Notes: generated from the sequence alone by a model not told the origin. 64,000 nucleotides of DNA from Leptoclinus maculatus (GCA_032191485.1 JAVDOI010000007.1:11725180-11789179); one strand, 5' to 3'; shown: positions 1 through 9,972, counted from the stretch's first letter. Program-made: numbers and translations.

Positions 1-365
1 GTCCACCTGGTCCCCTTTTGTAATAATGTGTGACCTCAACAGCATAATGCCCAATCATGTTATCTACATCAGGACAAACTCCTGAAAATATTCATCCTGA
101 AGGGATGTCACATCAATGAATAAATAGTTGTATCACCATAAAAACAAAATGTAAATTGAATCTCAGATAATAATTTAAATCACAATTAACACAATAGTGA
201 ACAAGGCTTTAAACATTGTCCATTCAAAGACAAACTGTAGCCAAACAGTTTTCACTTTCAAGCTTAATTGTTATAAAATCAGAGACAATCAGAGCAAACG
301 TTCAACTTGAAATGAATGCAACTTAAAATCCTGACTTGATTTAGATTTGTCTTCGTTGTCCAGTC

Positions 366-496
366 TTCTTTGTTGGTTCTCAGAGAAAAGGCACAAGGTG
401 TTTGGGGAGGAGCAGAAAACTGAATGGAGACGAGGACATCAAGGTCATCTACCGTCTGGACGCAATCAACAGTCACGTTGATTTTGATTTTGAATA
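366..496 (+). other. Possible terminal coding fragment, unidentified
   Basis: After a pyrimidine-rich stretch ending in CAG (about 355-378) an open frame runs to a TAA near 496. It has coding-like composition, including NGDEDIKVIYRLDAI and an acidic tail ending in HVDFDFE. This could be a last exon or a gene relic. I do not recognise the protein and no partner exon is visible in the window. The frame is short enough to occur by chance, so confidence is low. Confidence 0.2.
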
Positions 497-545
497 AAAT
501 GATTTGATATTTGAATGATTGTGTGTCTGTAATATGTTTTTTTGC

Positions 546-629
546 ATGGAAACGCTGGAGGAGCAGCTTGAGAGCAACAAGGAGGCTTTTTGGAAGCAGC
601 TGATCCACCTACGAGACGAGATGTAAGAA
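546..629 (+). other. Possible short coding fragment, glutamate-rich helix
   Basis: An open frame starting METLEEQLESNKEAFW and ending LIHLRDEM before a TAA has the look of a coiled-coil or helical C-terminus. A poly-T tract lies just upstream and could serve as a splice acceptor region, with the first AG at about 560. No homologue is recognised. It may be a terminal exon, a pseudo-exon or chance. Confidence 0.18.
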
Positions 630-679
630 AAGCAGAGGATGCTACAAACTCAGGGAAAGGGAACGTCAGTACTGCAAAA

Positions 680-1440
680 GCTGTCTTGATGATTTGATTA
701 TTGTGTTTATTAAGTATAAGTATGACATAAAAGAGTCCTAGAAAATGTCATAAAATATTATAGTATAGTCAGTGTTGTATACCATACGATGTTATTAATG
801 ATATAGTAAAGTATACCATAATAATGTCATTAAGATATCAAAGCATAATTTGGCATAAAATATAAACAATAGTAGTATGGTATGCATTAAAAATTCATAG
901 TATAGTAAGCCATAAAATATCATGAGAACGTCTTGGTTTAGTGTAATACGTCATAAAAAAACACCGTAGTGCAGTATGCCGTAACAAATTCATCATATTC
1001 TATAGGCTAAAAAGGTCAATGTATAATTTGCCAAAAATAGTCAGATTATAGAATATAATAAAGAAATGTTAAGTATAATAGGCTATAAAAGTCATAAAAC
1101 ATGTCATAGTATATTATGGCAAAAATGAGCCAAAAACAATACATCACAAAGTTTTCAACTAGTATGCCTTTACCTGTCATAAACAACGAATAGTGTAGTA
1201 TGTTATAAAGTCAAAATGTAGAACTGCCAAATAAAAGCATAATCTAGTACGTCAAAAAAGTATAATTAACATAAATATTAGTATAGTATGCCATAAAATG
1301 TCATAAAATATATAATAATGTAGTATGCCATAAAAATGTCATTTACAAAGTCATAGTACAGTATGACATAAAAATGCAATAGTATACCGTGAAAAGTATT
1401 CATGTTATCGACGTCTGTCATGACATTTAATAACTATGTC
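680..1440. repeat. Degenerate AT-rich tandem repeat (TATGCCATAAAA/GTCATA motif)
   Basis: Variants of a roughly 15-25 bp motif combining ATAGTATAGTATGCC, ATAAAA and GTCATA recur through this stretch at irregular spacing. There is no coding potential. A related string in the opposite orientation (CATACTATACTATGAC) occurs at about 30565-30680, so the same low-complexity family occurs on both sides of the accessory block. Confidence 0.6.
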
Positions 1441-1929
1441 TCAGGTTTCTCAGCGGGTGTGTCGCTGAGTGAGGAGAACCGGGTTGAAACGTGAAGTGGT
1501 TGGTGGTGAACCGCGTGCTTCTGCTCAGACTTCTGCTTCCTTCTGAGCAACTGTTGGATGAAGCGAGAAGTCGCTGAAAGATGGAGCGAGCTATGAGTGT
1601 TTAAATGTTTAAATGTACAGCAGCTAATTAGCTGCTGCTTGTACTGAAGAATATCACACAGTTAACTTAGTTTAGCTGGAGCTGCGAAAGTATGCTATCA
1701 GACAACCGATACGCTGGCAACAGGAAGTGAGACAATACGCCTATACCGTAACATGTCAGCACACCAACATCAAGTTTAATGCTGGGAAGACGGCCTATGA
1801 CGTTATTACGTTATTTTAACCCAAACCATAATCTTTTCCTGAACCTAACCAAGTAGTTTTGTTGCCTTAATAACCTTTTGTACCCACAGCCCCCCAGAGG
1901 TTGTTTTTTGGCTTATTCTCGAAAATATT

Positions 1930-2960
1930 TTAAACATACTCAAAGGGCCCTACACTCCAACTACAAGGTCTATTTGAAAAGTTCCAAATGATTATTAACA
2001 CTAAGAAGGGTTTGGTCATATGAATTGAGTAAATAGTATGTATATGTTACTGGTTAATAGCTGCTGAAGATGGAACACAGCCCTATTTTGAAACATGTCA
2101 AATTCATATGGTGAGAAAGCACTATTATTCATAATACTATATTAAATGAGGCTCAGTGACGCCTAGAAACCACCCACCATCATAGCAAACGACAGCAGTA
2201 GTGAATAGAAACATAATTGGAGTGAATTGAGTGAAGTATGCCAGAATTAGAGACATAAATGTTACGCGAGGTCACGAGAGGTCGTCATGTGAGAAACAGC
2301 CTCTCCAGCTGTTCCATTGTACTTTTACAACCTAAATAACTATATATTTAACTTCCTTTATCCTTCTACATGCACAATCTATCACATACAGCAGTTAGAA
2401 ATCATTTTGGAGAGCTGGAACCGTCTCCAAAGCCTCTCCAGGCTGGCGACCTACGGGAGAATTGCGCAATAGCAGTTGTGTATTGGACAGCTGTAGGGCC
2501 CCTGGTTGGTCGATTTTCGTTTTTTTTTGCTCTGTGCACGGTTTGATGATTTTGCTTCAAAAACGTGAGTACCGACCCAGAATTTTTTGGCAAAGTGATA
2601 GATGCTGGGGGCTGCTGTCCCCCCGGTAATGTTTGAAGCGTCTCCCGGAGAGGAAATCCGAGATATACGTTCGAAGCGTGGTCGAATGCTATTGTTGCTA
2701 AGTACCTAGCTTTAACATGGACGGTTGAGAAACGACTTTTGAGGGGCTATTTCTGATGCGTGTCGCGGCCAAATGAACGCGAAAAAGTGACGAAATATCG
2801 TACGAGGCTAGGTCGTAGATCGTAAATCGTGTTTTATTGTATTTTGAGTGTGTAAAGTGTTACATATGCTTCGGTTCATGAGAGCTTCGTCGTTCAAACG
2901 GTATGCTGCATTGTTGTGGAAATATTATATTTGTTACCAGTCGGTACCACTAGCCCCCCG
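1930..2960 (+). repeat. Dispersed repeat family, left copy
   Basis: This stretch resembles, with divergence, the sequence at about 59350-60630. Shared landmarks in the same order are 'actacaaggtctattt', 'gttactggttaatag', 'gaagatggaacacag', 'gctgttccattgtac' and a late GC-rich hairpin. The part from about 2537 on is also present, much more similar, at 18967 and 23365. The hairpin at about 2951-2980 (CCCCCCGG...GGGGGGG) is followed by TTTCGGGCCC. No transposase is seen. Class is unknown; a non-autonomous element is likely. Confidence 0.6.
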
Positions 2961-4206
2961 GTGGGGGGGCTTTCGGGCCCAACAGGTTTTTAACATACCG
3001 TATTTTCCGCACTATAGGGCGCACTGGATTATAAGGCGCACTGTCAATGAATGGTCTATTTTCGATCTTTTTTCATATATAAAGCGCACCAGACTATAAG
3101 GCGCGGGCGCTCTGAAGAAATCTGTAGATTCTCCACTTCCGTGTCCGTATTCTCACGAGATAGTACGAGACTCACACAGCGAGATGTGATGCATATGACG
3201 AGCTTATGACGAGCTTACAGTTCATCATGTGACGATCTGGGGGACGGACTGTTTACATCGTGTAGTGTAGCTTGTTAGCTCGTTAGTTAGCACGTCTGCT
3301 AACGGCAGCGTTCTGAGACAGCTGTAGCTTTATGATTACAGACATGTAAACACACAGAATAAATAATGGCCATCAGTGAGAAACTGAGTTGTGTTGTGAG
3401 AACAAGTGAACAGCTGGGCAGGTGTCTTGAGAGATAGAGGCAGATTACCCCTAGCTTGTTAGCTCGTTAGTTAGCACGTCTGCTAACGGCAGCGTTCTGA
3501 GACAGCTGTAGCTTTATGATTACAGACATGTAAACACACAGTTAGTGGAGTCTGCGTGACTCACACAGCGAGCTATGATACTTATGCATGCTTATGCTTA
3601 CACCTCGTCCAGAACTACCGGTGAGACTCCTGACTACGGTAGCCGTAATGCTGCAAGCGGTGCGGCTTTGTAGTTTACCAAAGTCGTACTAAAACATTTT
3701 GACAGAGCGCCGTGTACCACACAAAATCGCTTCGAGGTCAGTAAACACAACCAGAATTAATCCATATATAAGGCGCTCCGGATTATAAGGCGCACTGTCG
3801 TTTTTTGAGAAAATTAAAGGCTTTTAAGTGCGCCTTATAGTGCGGAAAATACGGTAATCAAGTAGTTTCATTTCACAATGTTAACCGCATGTTAAAAACT
3901 GCAACTGTTTTCGCAAAATGATTCGTCATTTATAACTAGAAAATGCATTTCCTGCTGAAAATGCGTTGGAATGCTGAAAGCTGAAATTAATCACAAAAGA
4001 ATTGCTGAAAATATAGAAATGGGAGAAATGTTGAAGGCCGAAAGCATTTAAACTGCACTGCTGAAAACCCTTCTAGTTGAAATGTCTAACTATGGTGTCT
4101 GTAGTTGAAAGTATGAGGAAGGAGAAGGCTTTGAAAGTTGAAGAAGTTTAACAGGATTTGAAGATTTTCTCCATAGATATCCCATTAAAAACAAAATTGA
4201 AAAAAC
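2537..4206 (+). repeat. 5' flank module shared with the 4.4-kb units (copy 1, interrupted)
   Basis: Apart from the inserted transposon at 2998-3854, this segment matches 18967-19800 and 23365-24198 almost base for base. In those units it leads directly into the promoter of the RIIa-like gene. Here it is separated from the gene by an AGT-rich tract. It therefore marks the ancestral upstream flank of the gene family and shows that copy 1 is the left end of the old locus. Confidence 0.75.
2998..3854. mobile_element. Non-autonomous TIR DNA transposon with TA target duplication
   Basis: The left end begins CCGTATTTTCCGCACTATA and the right end is its near-perfect inverted complement. Each end is flanked by TA (2996-2997 and 3855-3856). 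Two paralogous segments in this window (about 19447 and 23847) show the empty site AACATAATCAAG, which confirms the boundaries and the TA duplication. The ends are followed by repeated 'aaggcgcac' motifs. An internal direct repeat of about 90 bp occurs at about 3268-3358 and 3450-3541. No transposase is encoded. TA duplication fits a Tc1/mariner-type mobiliser, but the family name is not established here. Confidence 0.85.
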
Positions 4207-4317
4207 CTTAATAATTCAAAAAGTTTAAAGATTACAAATATGAAAACTCATATCACCCCTCTCCTGAAAGAGCTGAACACTTTGATATTTGAACGGTTTC
4301 TGTAGCTCAAACAATTT

Positions 4318-4640
4318 TCAGTAGTAGAAGTTGTAGTTGTAGTAGAAGTATTATTAGCAGTAGAAGTTTCAGTAGCATTAAAATAAGTACTAGTAGAAGC
4401 AGTAGTGATATTTGTAGTAGAAGTTGTAGTTGTAGTAGAAGTATTAGTAATTAGAAGAAGTAGTAGAAGTAGTAGTATCAGTAGTCGTAGTAATAGCTGT
4501 AGTAGTGGTCGTAGTATTAAATATAACAGTAGTAGTAGTAGTAGTAGTAATACTAGAAATATTAGCAGCAGTAGTAGTAGTAGTAGTAGTAATACTAGAA
4601 ATATTAGCAGCAGTAGTAGTAGTTGTCGCAGTATTAGTAA
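4318..4640. repeat. AGT/TAG trinucleotide-rich tract
   Basis: Imperfect runs of GTAGTAGTAGT interrupted by AAGT, TTG and ATT codons fill the interval. Translations in several frames give meaningless poly-Ser, poly-Val or poly-Leu. This is simple repeat, not coding. It lies between the old 5' flank module and the first tandem unit. Confidence 0.85.
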
Positions 4641-4768
4641 GAGCATTAATTATTTCAACAAAAAAGCCTAATTTTGAGCTTAATGTTTAAATACAGTTAA
4701 TCCATGGGGCTTTTATTTTGAAAGGGTGAGGCTGGGTGGGGGAGAGAGGAGGAGAGGAGACAGAATGT

Positions 4769-4888
4769 CATTCTATGTCATAGAATGTTCATCAAAGCCT
4801 GGCTTTGATGTCATAGAATCTATGACATCACAAGGCTCTCTGTGATGTCATAGATTCTATGACATCAAAGCCTGGCTTTGATATATAA
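4769..4888 (+). promoter_or_regulatory. Nested-palindrome promoter with TATA box, RIIa-like gene copy 1
   Basis: Consecutive odd palindromes are read: 4769-4787 (9+1+9), 4792-4808 (8+1+8), 4809-4827 (9+1+9), its near twin at 4846-4864, and 4865-4881 (8+1+8). Together 4792-4832 and 4841-4881 form an inverted repeat with 41-bp arms, one mismatch and an 8-bp spacer. Four CRE-like octamers (TGACATCA or TGATGTCA) lie at 4806, 4823, 4843 and 4860. TATATAA follows at 4882-4888, about 96 bp before the ATG. Promoter function is inferred from position. Confidence 0.7.
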
Positions 4889-4983
4889 TCTATGACATCT
4901 CCAACTGACACTGTCTTTACATAAAGTGAGTATCTTTACACGAGGAAGCTGTTTTGTGACTTAAAAAAGACCTAAAGTGGAAA

Positions 4984-5841
4984 ATGGAATCCCAGAGTTC
5001 GTATACATACGGACTGCAGTACTTGGTGGAGTGTATTTACAGAAGTACACTCCACTCACAACCTGCCGACATCCCAAACTTTGTAATGCAGTATTTGTCT
5101 GAACTTAACAGTTTCAGTAACTCTCAACCTGAAGATGATCCCGAGCTTGTTGTTTTCCTCTTCCAAGAGATGTGGGAGAACATGTTCCTGAGAACCAGAG
5201 AGTCTCCACTCACCACCATTGAGACATCACCACAAGTTCCATCTCAGGCCGAGATAAAGGAGGCCCTGGGTACAAGCTTCGGTGGTTTCGAGTCTTCTGC
5301 TGAGAATGACAAAGTAGAATGGAAGCCTGCACCACCTCCCCTTGACATGAAAGGACATGAAAAGGCACTTTGGATTCCACCTGGGATATCGAATACCCGT
5401 AGAAGAAGAACCATCCGAGTACCAGAAGTACTGGTTTTACCACCTATTCCGAAGGAAACCAGAGGTAACCCAGTATCTGGTAAGGATGTGTCACCTGAAT
5501 CCAGCAAAGGATTACCAATGAGCATGGGGGGGGTGCCAGAAAAGGCCAGGAGCAGGCCTCCACCAAAGCGTGGAGAAGACAGTTTACCTTCTCTCCTGGT
5601 TAAAAAAGAATTGAAGCCTGCACCACCTCCCCCCGATGTCAAAAGGGAAACATGTAGAAGGAAAAGATTCACGGTGCCTAGCCAACAGCAGGGTAAAGGA
5701 CCCAAAGATCAAGTTGACCAGGAGAGACCCGAGTGGAGAGACCCATCACCTGTGAGGCCAAGCAGAGAGAGGTTTCCACCTCTTGTAAAAGATGGCAGAA
5801 ATAACCAGACATGCTCTCATTCAGTGTTCCATCCATTATGA
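4984..5841 (+). CDS. RIIa-domain-like protein, tandem copy 1 (285 aa)
   Basis: Single-exon ORF with a strong start context (A at -3, G at +4). Residues about 8-42 resemble the RIIa dimerisation/docking fold of PKA regulatory subunits and sperm proteins such as CABYR, SPA17 and ROPN1: YGLQYLVECIYR, then QPADIPNFVMQYLSEL. The rest is basic and proline-rich, with two KPAPPP motifs (114-119, 211-216) followed by D-x-K, and an arginine run at 139-142. There is no signal peptide or membrane segment. This copy keeps Val-Val at 56-57 and Glu at 262, unlike copies 2-4. AATAAA signals lie at 5880 and 5906. Function is inferred only: possibly an AKAP-docking or flagellar-type protein. The lack of introns suggests a retrogene origin. 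Confidence 0.75.
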   Translation: MESQSSYTYGLQYLVECIYRSTLHSQPADIPNFVMQYLSELNSFSNSQPEDDPELVVFLFQEMWENMFLRTRESPLTTIETSPQVPSQAEIKEALGTSFGGFESSAENDKVEWKPAPPPLDMKGHEKALWIPPGISNTRRRRTIRVPEVLVLPPIPKETRGNPVSGKDVSPESSKGLPMSMGGVPEKARSRPPPKRGEDSLPSLLVKKELKPAPPPPDVKRETCRRKRFTVPSQQQGKGPKDQVDQERPEWRDPSPVRPSRERFPPLVKDGRNNQTCSHSVFHPL

Positions 5842-5879
5842 GATATGACAGAGTCCAGATAACATCCAGATAACACAAT

Positions 5880-5911
5880 AATAAACAAACAACAAAAAAT
5901 TTACAAATAAA
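5880..5911 (+). terminator. Two polyadenylation signals, RIIa-like gene copy 1
   Basis: AATAAA at 5880-5885 and 5906-5911, about 40-70 bp after the stop codon. A 12-base A run follows at about 5926-5937, directly against the antisense Tc1 stop codon. The A run could be the tail of a retrocopied transcript or part of the Tc1 element's own 3' region. Confidence 0.5.
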
Positions 5912-5937
5912 CGTTATTGATATTTAAAAAAAAAAAA

Positions 5938-6072
5938 TCAGTGACCAATATAGCCCCCCCTTCTGTTCAATAACAGTAATAAGCCTTCATTCATGGATTC
6001 TGTCACTTTCTTGATCTGTTGACGATCAACCACAGCCTCCCAGACACTGTTCAGAGAGGTGGACTGTTTTCC
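5938..6072 (-). mobile_element. Tc1-like transposase C-terminal fragment, array unit 1
   Basis: The minus-strand frame ends in KKVTESMNEG, LLLLLK and RRGGYIGH with a TGA stop. It is identical in frame to the longer fragments at 21150 and 25547, which carry the DDE-type motifs. Only the last 45 or so codons remain here. At 6072 homology stops and unrelated sequence begins, so this is a truncated relic lying tail-to-tail with the RIIa-like gene. Confidence 0.8.
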
Positions 6073-6453
6073 AATGTCTGTTTCAAATCAGTTTATTTGG
6101 GGCTCATACAGCCGTAGTAAACAGCGGACGTGTGGCTTGCTAGACACAGTGAATACATCTCGATACAATCCACGGAGCTCCTCTGGACAATGTTATTAAC
6201 CCAGACATGACGGCGTTTAGTTTCCCGTGATATCTGGGACTTCCACAACACCGTACTAAGCAGAAATAGAGGTTATTTTTTCCATGGTTAATGGCGGACA
6301 GTTTAGGGATTTCAGAGCGATAAGCCCCGCCCCCTCTCCAGCGCGATTCGCGCGAATGAACACAAATGGTCCCCAGCGAGACCGGCGGCGCGTTGGACGC
6401 GAATTTGCGGCGCGATGAATTCGCGACGCGTTTGGTGTGAACGCAGCATTAGC

Positions 6454-6738
6454 CTGATGTTTCCTAGTTATTTCTCTATCGGCCTCCGCTATTCGGATTT
6501 TCAACAGCCGCTGCATCAATTTGTTCAGATCTTCTTCTCTGTTACCTTCTCTTTCCTTTATCTGCAGTTGCAGATCTTTCCTAGTGCGTTCTAGTTCTCT
6601 CAATTCACTCTTTAGTTCTTCTACCTCTTTCCTATCTCTTACTTCCTTTTTCTGTCCATACACTTCCTCTTTCTCTCTCAACACTTCCTGTCTTTGTCCT
6701 TCCAACACCCATGCTGCTGAAGTTAATGTAAACATCAT
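6454..6738 (-). CDS. Coiled-coil ORF, array unit 1 (unidentified)
   Basis: The minus-strand frame starts MMFTLTSAAWVLEGQRQEV and is rich in Glu, Lys, Arg and Leu in heptad-like spacing for about 95 residues, to near REITRKHQ. The frame stays open down to 6256, but the added residues come from a CG-rich stretch (GCGCGATTCGCGCG) that looks non-coding. The likely protein part is therefore the coiled coil only. It may be the C-terminus of a transposon-encoded DNA-binding accessory protein. I do not recognise it. The same segment occurs in all four units. Confidence 0.35.
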
Positions 6739-6799
6739 GCAGACTAGGAGTGTTCACTAAACCCTCAACTCTGTCTATCCTATAAGGTTCTACTCTAAC

Positions 6800-7143
6800 C
6801 GTGTGGAAAACTAAGTTTACATTTTTTTCTCAATTACAATTGTAAAATTAAAAATTATGAAAATTAAAATTATCAAAAAAAATTAAAATTAATTAAAATT
6901 TTGAATTAAAATCAAAATCAAAAATTACAAATATCGAATCAAAATCAACTATTTCAGTTAAAATATTGAATCAAAATCAATAACTGTAGGATACAAATTG
7001 AAGTGAAACTGGAGGTTAAAATATTGGATTAAACTAAATTACTAACTAAAGTTGAACTGTTGAATTGAAACTAAAATGAACAATTGAAGTTACAATTAAT
7101 ATTATCAATGGCTATCAGAATACTGAATTAAAACTAAAAGCAA
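6800..7143. repeat. A-rich spacer of array unit 1
   Basis: A degenerate series of AATTAAAAT, AAAATCAAAATC and TTGAATCAAAATCAA motifs with no open frame of note. It closes the unit and runs into the next copy's 'caacaaaaaag' boundary. Equivalent spacers end units 2, 3 and 4. Confidence 0.7.
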
Positions 7144-7256
7144 CAACAAAAAAGCCTAATTTTGAGCTTAATGTTTAAATACAGTTAATCCATGGGGCTT
7201 TTATTTTGAAAGGGTGAGGCTGGGTGGGGGAGAGAGGAGGAGAGGAGACAGAATGT

Positions 7257-7376
7257 CATTCTATGTCATAGAATGTTCATCAAAGCCTGGCTTTGATGTC
7301 ATAGAATCTATGACATCACAAGGCTCTCTGTGATGTCATAGATTCTATGACATCAAAGCCTGGCTTTGATATATAA
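7257..7376 (+). promoter_or_regulatory. Nested-palindrome promoter, RIIa-like gene copy 2
   Basis: Same order of palindromes, four CRE-like octamers and TATATAA as in unit 1, offset by 2488 bp. The 41-bp-arm inverted repeat spans 7280-7369. I see no base difference from unit 1 in this block. Confidence 0.7.
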
Positions 7377-7471
7377 TCTATGACATCTCCAACTGACACT
7401 GTCTTTACATAAAGTGAGTATCTTTACACGAGGAAGCTGTTTTGTGACTTAAAAAAGACCTAAAGTGGAAA

Positions 7472-8326
7472 ATGGAATCCCAGAGTTCGTATACATACGG
7501 ACTGCAGTACTTGGTGGAGTGTATTTACAGAAGTACACTCCACTCACAACCTGCCGACATCCCAAACTTTGTAATGCAGTATTTGTCTGAACTTAACAGT
7601 TTCAGTAACTCTCAACCTGAAGATGATCCCGAGCTTGTTTTCCTCTTCCAAGAGATGTGGGAGAACATGTTCCTGAGAACCAGAGAGTCTCCACTCACCA
7701 CCATTGAGACATCACCACAAGTTCCATCTCAGGCCGAGATAAAGGAGGCCCTGGGTACAAGCTTCGGTGGTTTCGAGTCTTCTGCTGAGAATGACAAAGT
7801 AGAATGGAAGCCTGCACCACCTCCCCTTGACATGAAAGGACATGAAAAGGCACTTTGGATTCCACCTGGGATATCGAATACCCGTAGAAGAAGAACCATC
7901 CGAGTACCAGAAGTACTGGTTTTACCACCTATTCCGAAGGAAACCAGAGGTAACCCAGTATCTGGTAAGGATGTGTCACCTGAATCCAGCAAAGGATTAC
8001 CAATGAGCATGGGGGGGGTGCCAGAAAAGGCCAGGAGCAGGCCTCCACCAAAGCGTGGAGAAGACAGTTTACCTTCTCTCCTGGTTAAAAAAGAATTGAA
8101 GCCTGCACCACCTCCCCCCGATGTCAAAAGGGAAACATGTAGAAGGAAAAGATTCACGGTGCCTAGCCAACAGCAGGGTAAAGGACCCAAAGATCAAGTT
8201 GACCAGGAGAGACCCGAGTGGAGAGACCCATCACCTGTGAGGCCAAGCAGAGGGAGGTTTCCACCTCTTGTAAAAGATGGCAGAAATAACCAGACATGCT
8301 CTCATTCAGTGTTCCATCCATTATGA
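7472..8326 (+). CDS. RIIa-domain-like protein, tandem copy 2 (284 aa)
   Basis: Intact ORF differing from copy 1 by loss of one Val codon after residue 55 and by Gly instead of Glu at the SRGRFPPLV position. The N-terminal RIIa-like helix pair (YGLQYLVECIYR and QPADIPNF) and both KPAPPP motifs are unchanged. The in-frame 3-bp deletion and the absence of stop codons agree with selection for an open frame, though recent duplication alone would also explain it. The gene is followed by AATAAA signals and the antisense Tc1 tail at 8423. Confidence 0.75.
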   Translation: MESQSSYTYGLQYLVECIYRSTLHSQPADIPNFVMQYLSELNSFSNSQPEDDPELVFLFQEMWENMFLRTRESPLTTIETSPQVPSQAEIKEALGTSFGGFESSAENDKVEWKPAPPPLDMKGHEKALWIPPGISNTRRRRTIRVPEVLVLPPIPKETRGNPVSGKDVSPESSKGLPMSMGGVPEKARSRPPPKRGEDSLPSLLVKKELKPAPPPPDVKRETCRRKRFTVPSQQQGKGPKDQVDQERPEWRDPSPVRPSRGRFPPLVKDGRNNQTCSHSVFHPL

Positions 8327-8422
8327 GATATGACAGAGTCCAGATAACATCCAGATAACACAATAATAAACAAACAACAAAAAATTTACAAATAAACGTT
8401 ATTGATATTTAAAAAAAAAAAA

Positions 8423-8557
8423 TCAGTGACCAATATAGCCCCCCCTTCTGTTCAATAACAGTAATAAGCCTTCATTCATGGATTCTGTCACTTTCTTGAT
8501 CTGTTGACGATCAACCACAGCCTCCCAGACACTGTTCAGAGAGGTGGACTGTTTTCC
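8423..8557 (-). mobile_element. Tc1-like transposase C-terminal fragment, array unit 2
   Basis: Carries the same 45 or so terminal codons and TGA stop as the unit 1 fragment, at the expected offset. It ends at the same breakpoint (GGACTGTTTTCC), which shows that the truncation preceded the tandem amplification. Confidence 0.8.
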
Positions 8558-8954
8558 AATGTCTGTTTCAAATCAGTTTATTTGGGGCTCATACAGCCGT
8601 AGTAAACAGCGGACGTGTGGCTTGCTAGACACAGTGAATACATCTCGATACAATCCACGGAGCTCCTCTGGACAATGTTATTAACCCAGACATGACGGCG
8701 TTTAGTTTCCCGTGATATCTGGGACTTCCACAACACCGTACTAAGCAGAAATAGAGGTTATTTGTTCCATGGTTAATGGCGGACAGTTTAGGGATTTCAG
8801 AGCGATAAGCCCCGCCCCCTCTCCAGCGCGATTCGCGCGAATGAACACAAATGGTCCCCAGCGAGACCGGCGGCGCGTTGGACGCGAATTTGCGGCGCGA
8901 TGAATTTGCGGCGCGATGAATTCGCGACGCGTTTGGTGTGAACGCAGCATTAGC

Positions 8955-9239
8955 CTGATGTTTCCTAGTTATTTCTCTATCGGCCTCCGCTATTCGGATT
9001 TTCAACAGCCGCTGCATCAATTTGTTCAGATCTTCTTCTCTGTTACCTTCTCTTTCCTTTATCTGCAGTTGCAGATCTTTCCTAGTGCGTTCTAGTTCTC
9101 TCAATTCACTCTTTAGTTCTTCTACCTCTTTCCTATCTCTTACTTCCTTTTTCTGTCCATACACTTCCTCTTTCTCTCTCAACACTTCCTGTCTTTGTCC
9201 TTCCAACACCCATGCTGCTGAAGTTAATGTAAACATCAT
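8955..9239 (-). CDS. Coiled-coil ORF, array unit 2 (unidentified)
   Basis: The coiled-coil part is the same as in unit 1. Here a 16-bp duplication in the CG-rich stretch (around 8893-8925) shifts the downstream frame, so the open frame runs on to 8625 with a different, shorter-lived tail. Because this tail varies between units while the coiled coil does not, only the coiled-coil segment is likely to be meaningful protein. Confidence 0.35.
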
Positions 9240-9757
9240 GCAGACTAGGAGTGTTCACTAAACCCTCAACTCTGTCTATCCTATAAGGTTCTACTCTAAC
9301 CGTGTGGAAAACTAAGTTTACATTTTTTTCTCAATTACAATTGTAAAATTAAAAATTATGAAAATTAAAATTATCAAAAAAAATTAAAATTAATTAAAAT
9401 TTTGAATTAAAATCAAAATCAAAAATTACAAATATCGAATCAAAATCAACTATTTCAGTTAAAATATTGAATCAAAATCAATAACTGTAGGATACAAATT
9501 GAAGTGAAACTGGAGGTTAAAATATTGGATTAAACTAAATTACTAACTAAAGTTGAACTGTTGAATTGAAACTAAAATGAACAATTGAAGTTACAATTAA
9601 TATTATCAATGGCTATCAGAATACTGAATTAAAACTAAAAGCAACAACAAAAAAGCCTAATTTTGAGCTTAATGTTTAAATACAGTTAATCCATGGGGCT
9701 TTTATTTTGAAAGGGTGAGGCTGGGTGGGGGAGAGAGGAGGAGAGGAGACAGAATGT

Positions 9758-9877
9758 CATTCTATGTCATAGAATGTTCATCAAAGCCTGGCTTTGATGT
9801 CATAGAATCTATGACATCACAAGGCTCTCTGTGATGTCATAGATTCTATGACATCAAAGCCTGGCTTTGATATATAA
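9758..9877 (+). promoter_or_regulatory. Nested-palindrome promoter, RIIa-like gene copy 3
   Basis: Same palindrome set, CRE-like octamers and TATA motif as in units 1 and 2. The large inverted repeat spans 9781-9870. Confidence 0.7.
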
Positions 9878-9972
9878 TCTATGACATCTCCAACTGACAC
9901 TGTCTTTACATAAAGTGAGTATCTTTACACGAGGAAGCTGTTTTGTGACTTAAAAAAGACCTAAAGTGGAAA

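Noticed and set aside
4248..4671. Poly-Leu, poly-Ser and poly-Val frames
   Set aside because: Translation of an AGT trinucleotide repeat; all frames are open only because the repeat lacks stops.
5244..5705. 153-residue minus-strand frame opposite the RIIa-like gene, repeated in each copy
   Set aside because: It mirrors the sense gene's proline-rich codons as Gly-rich sequence, has no start context or domain, and breaks in copy 5.
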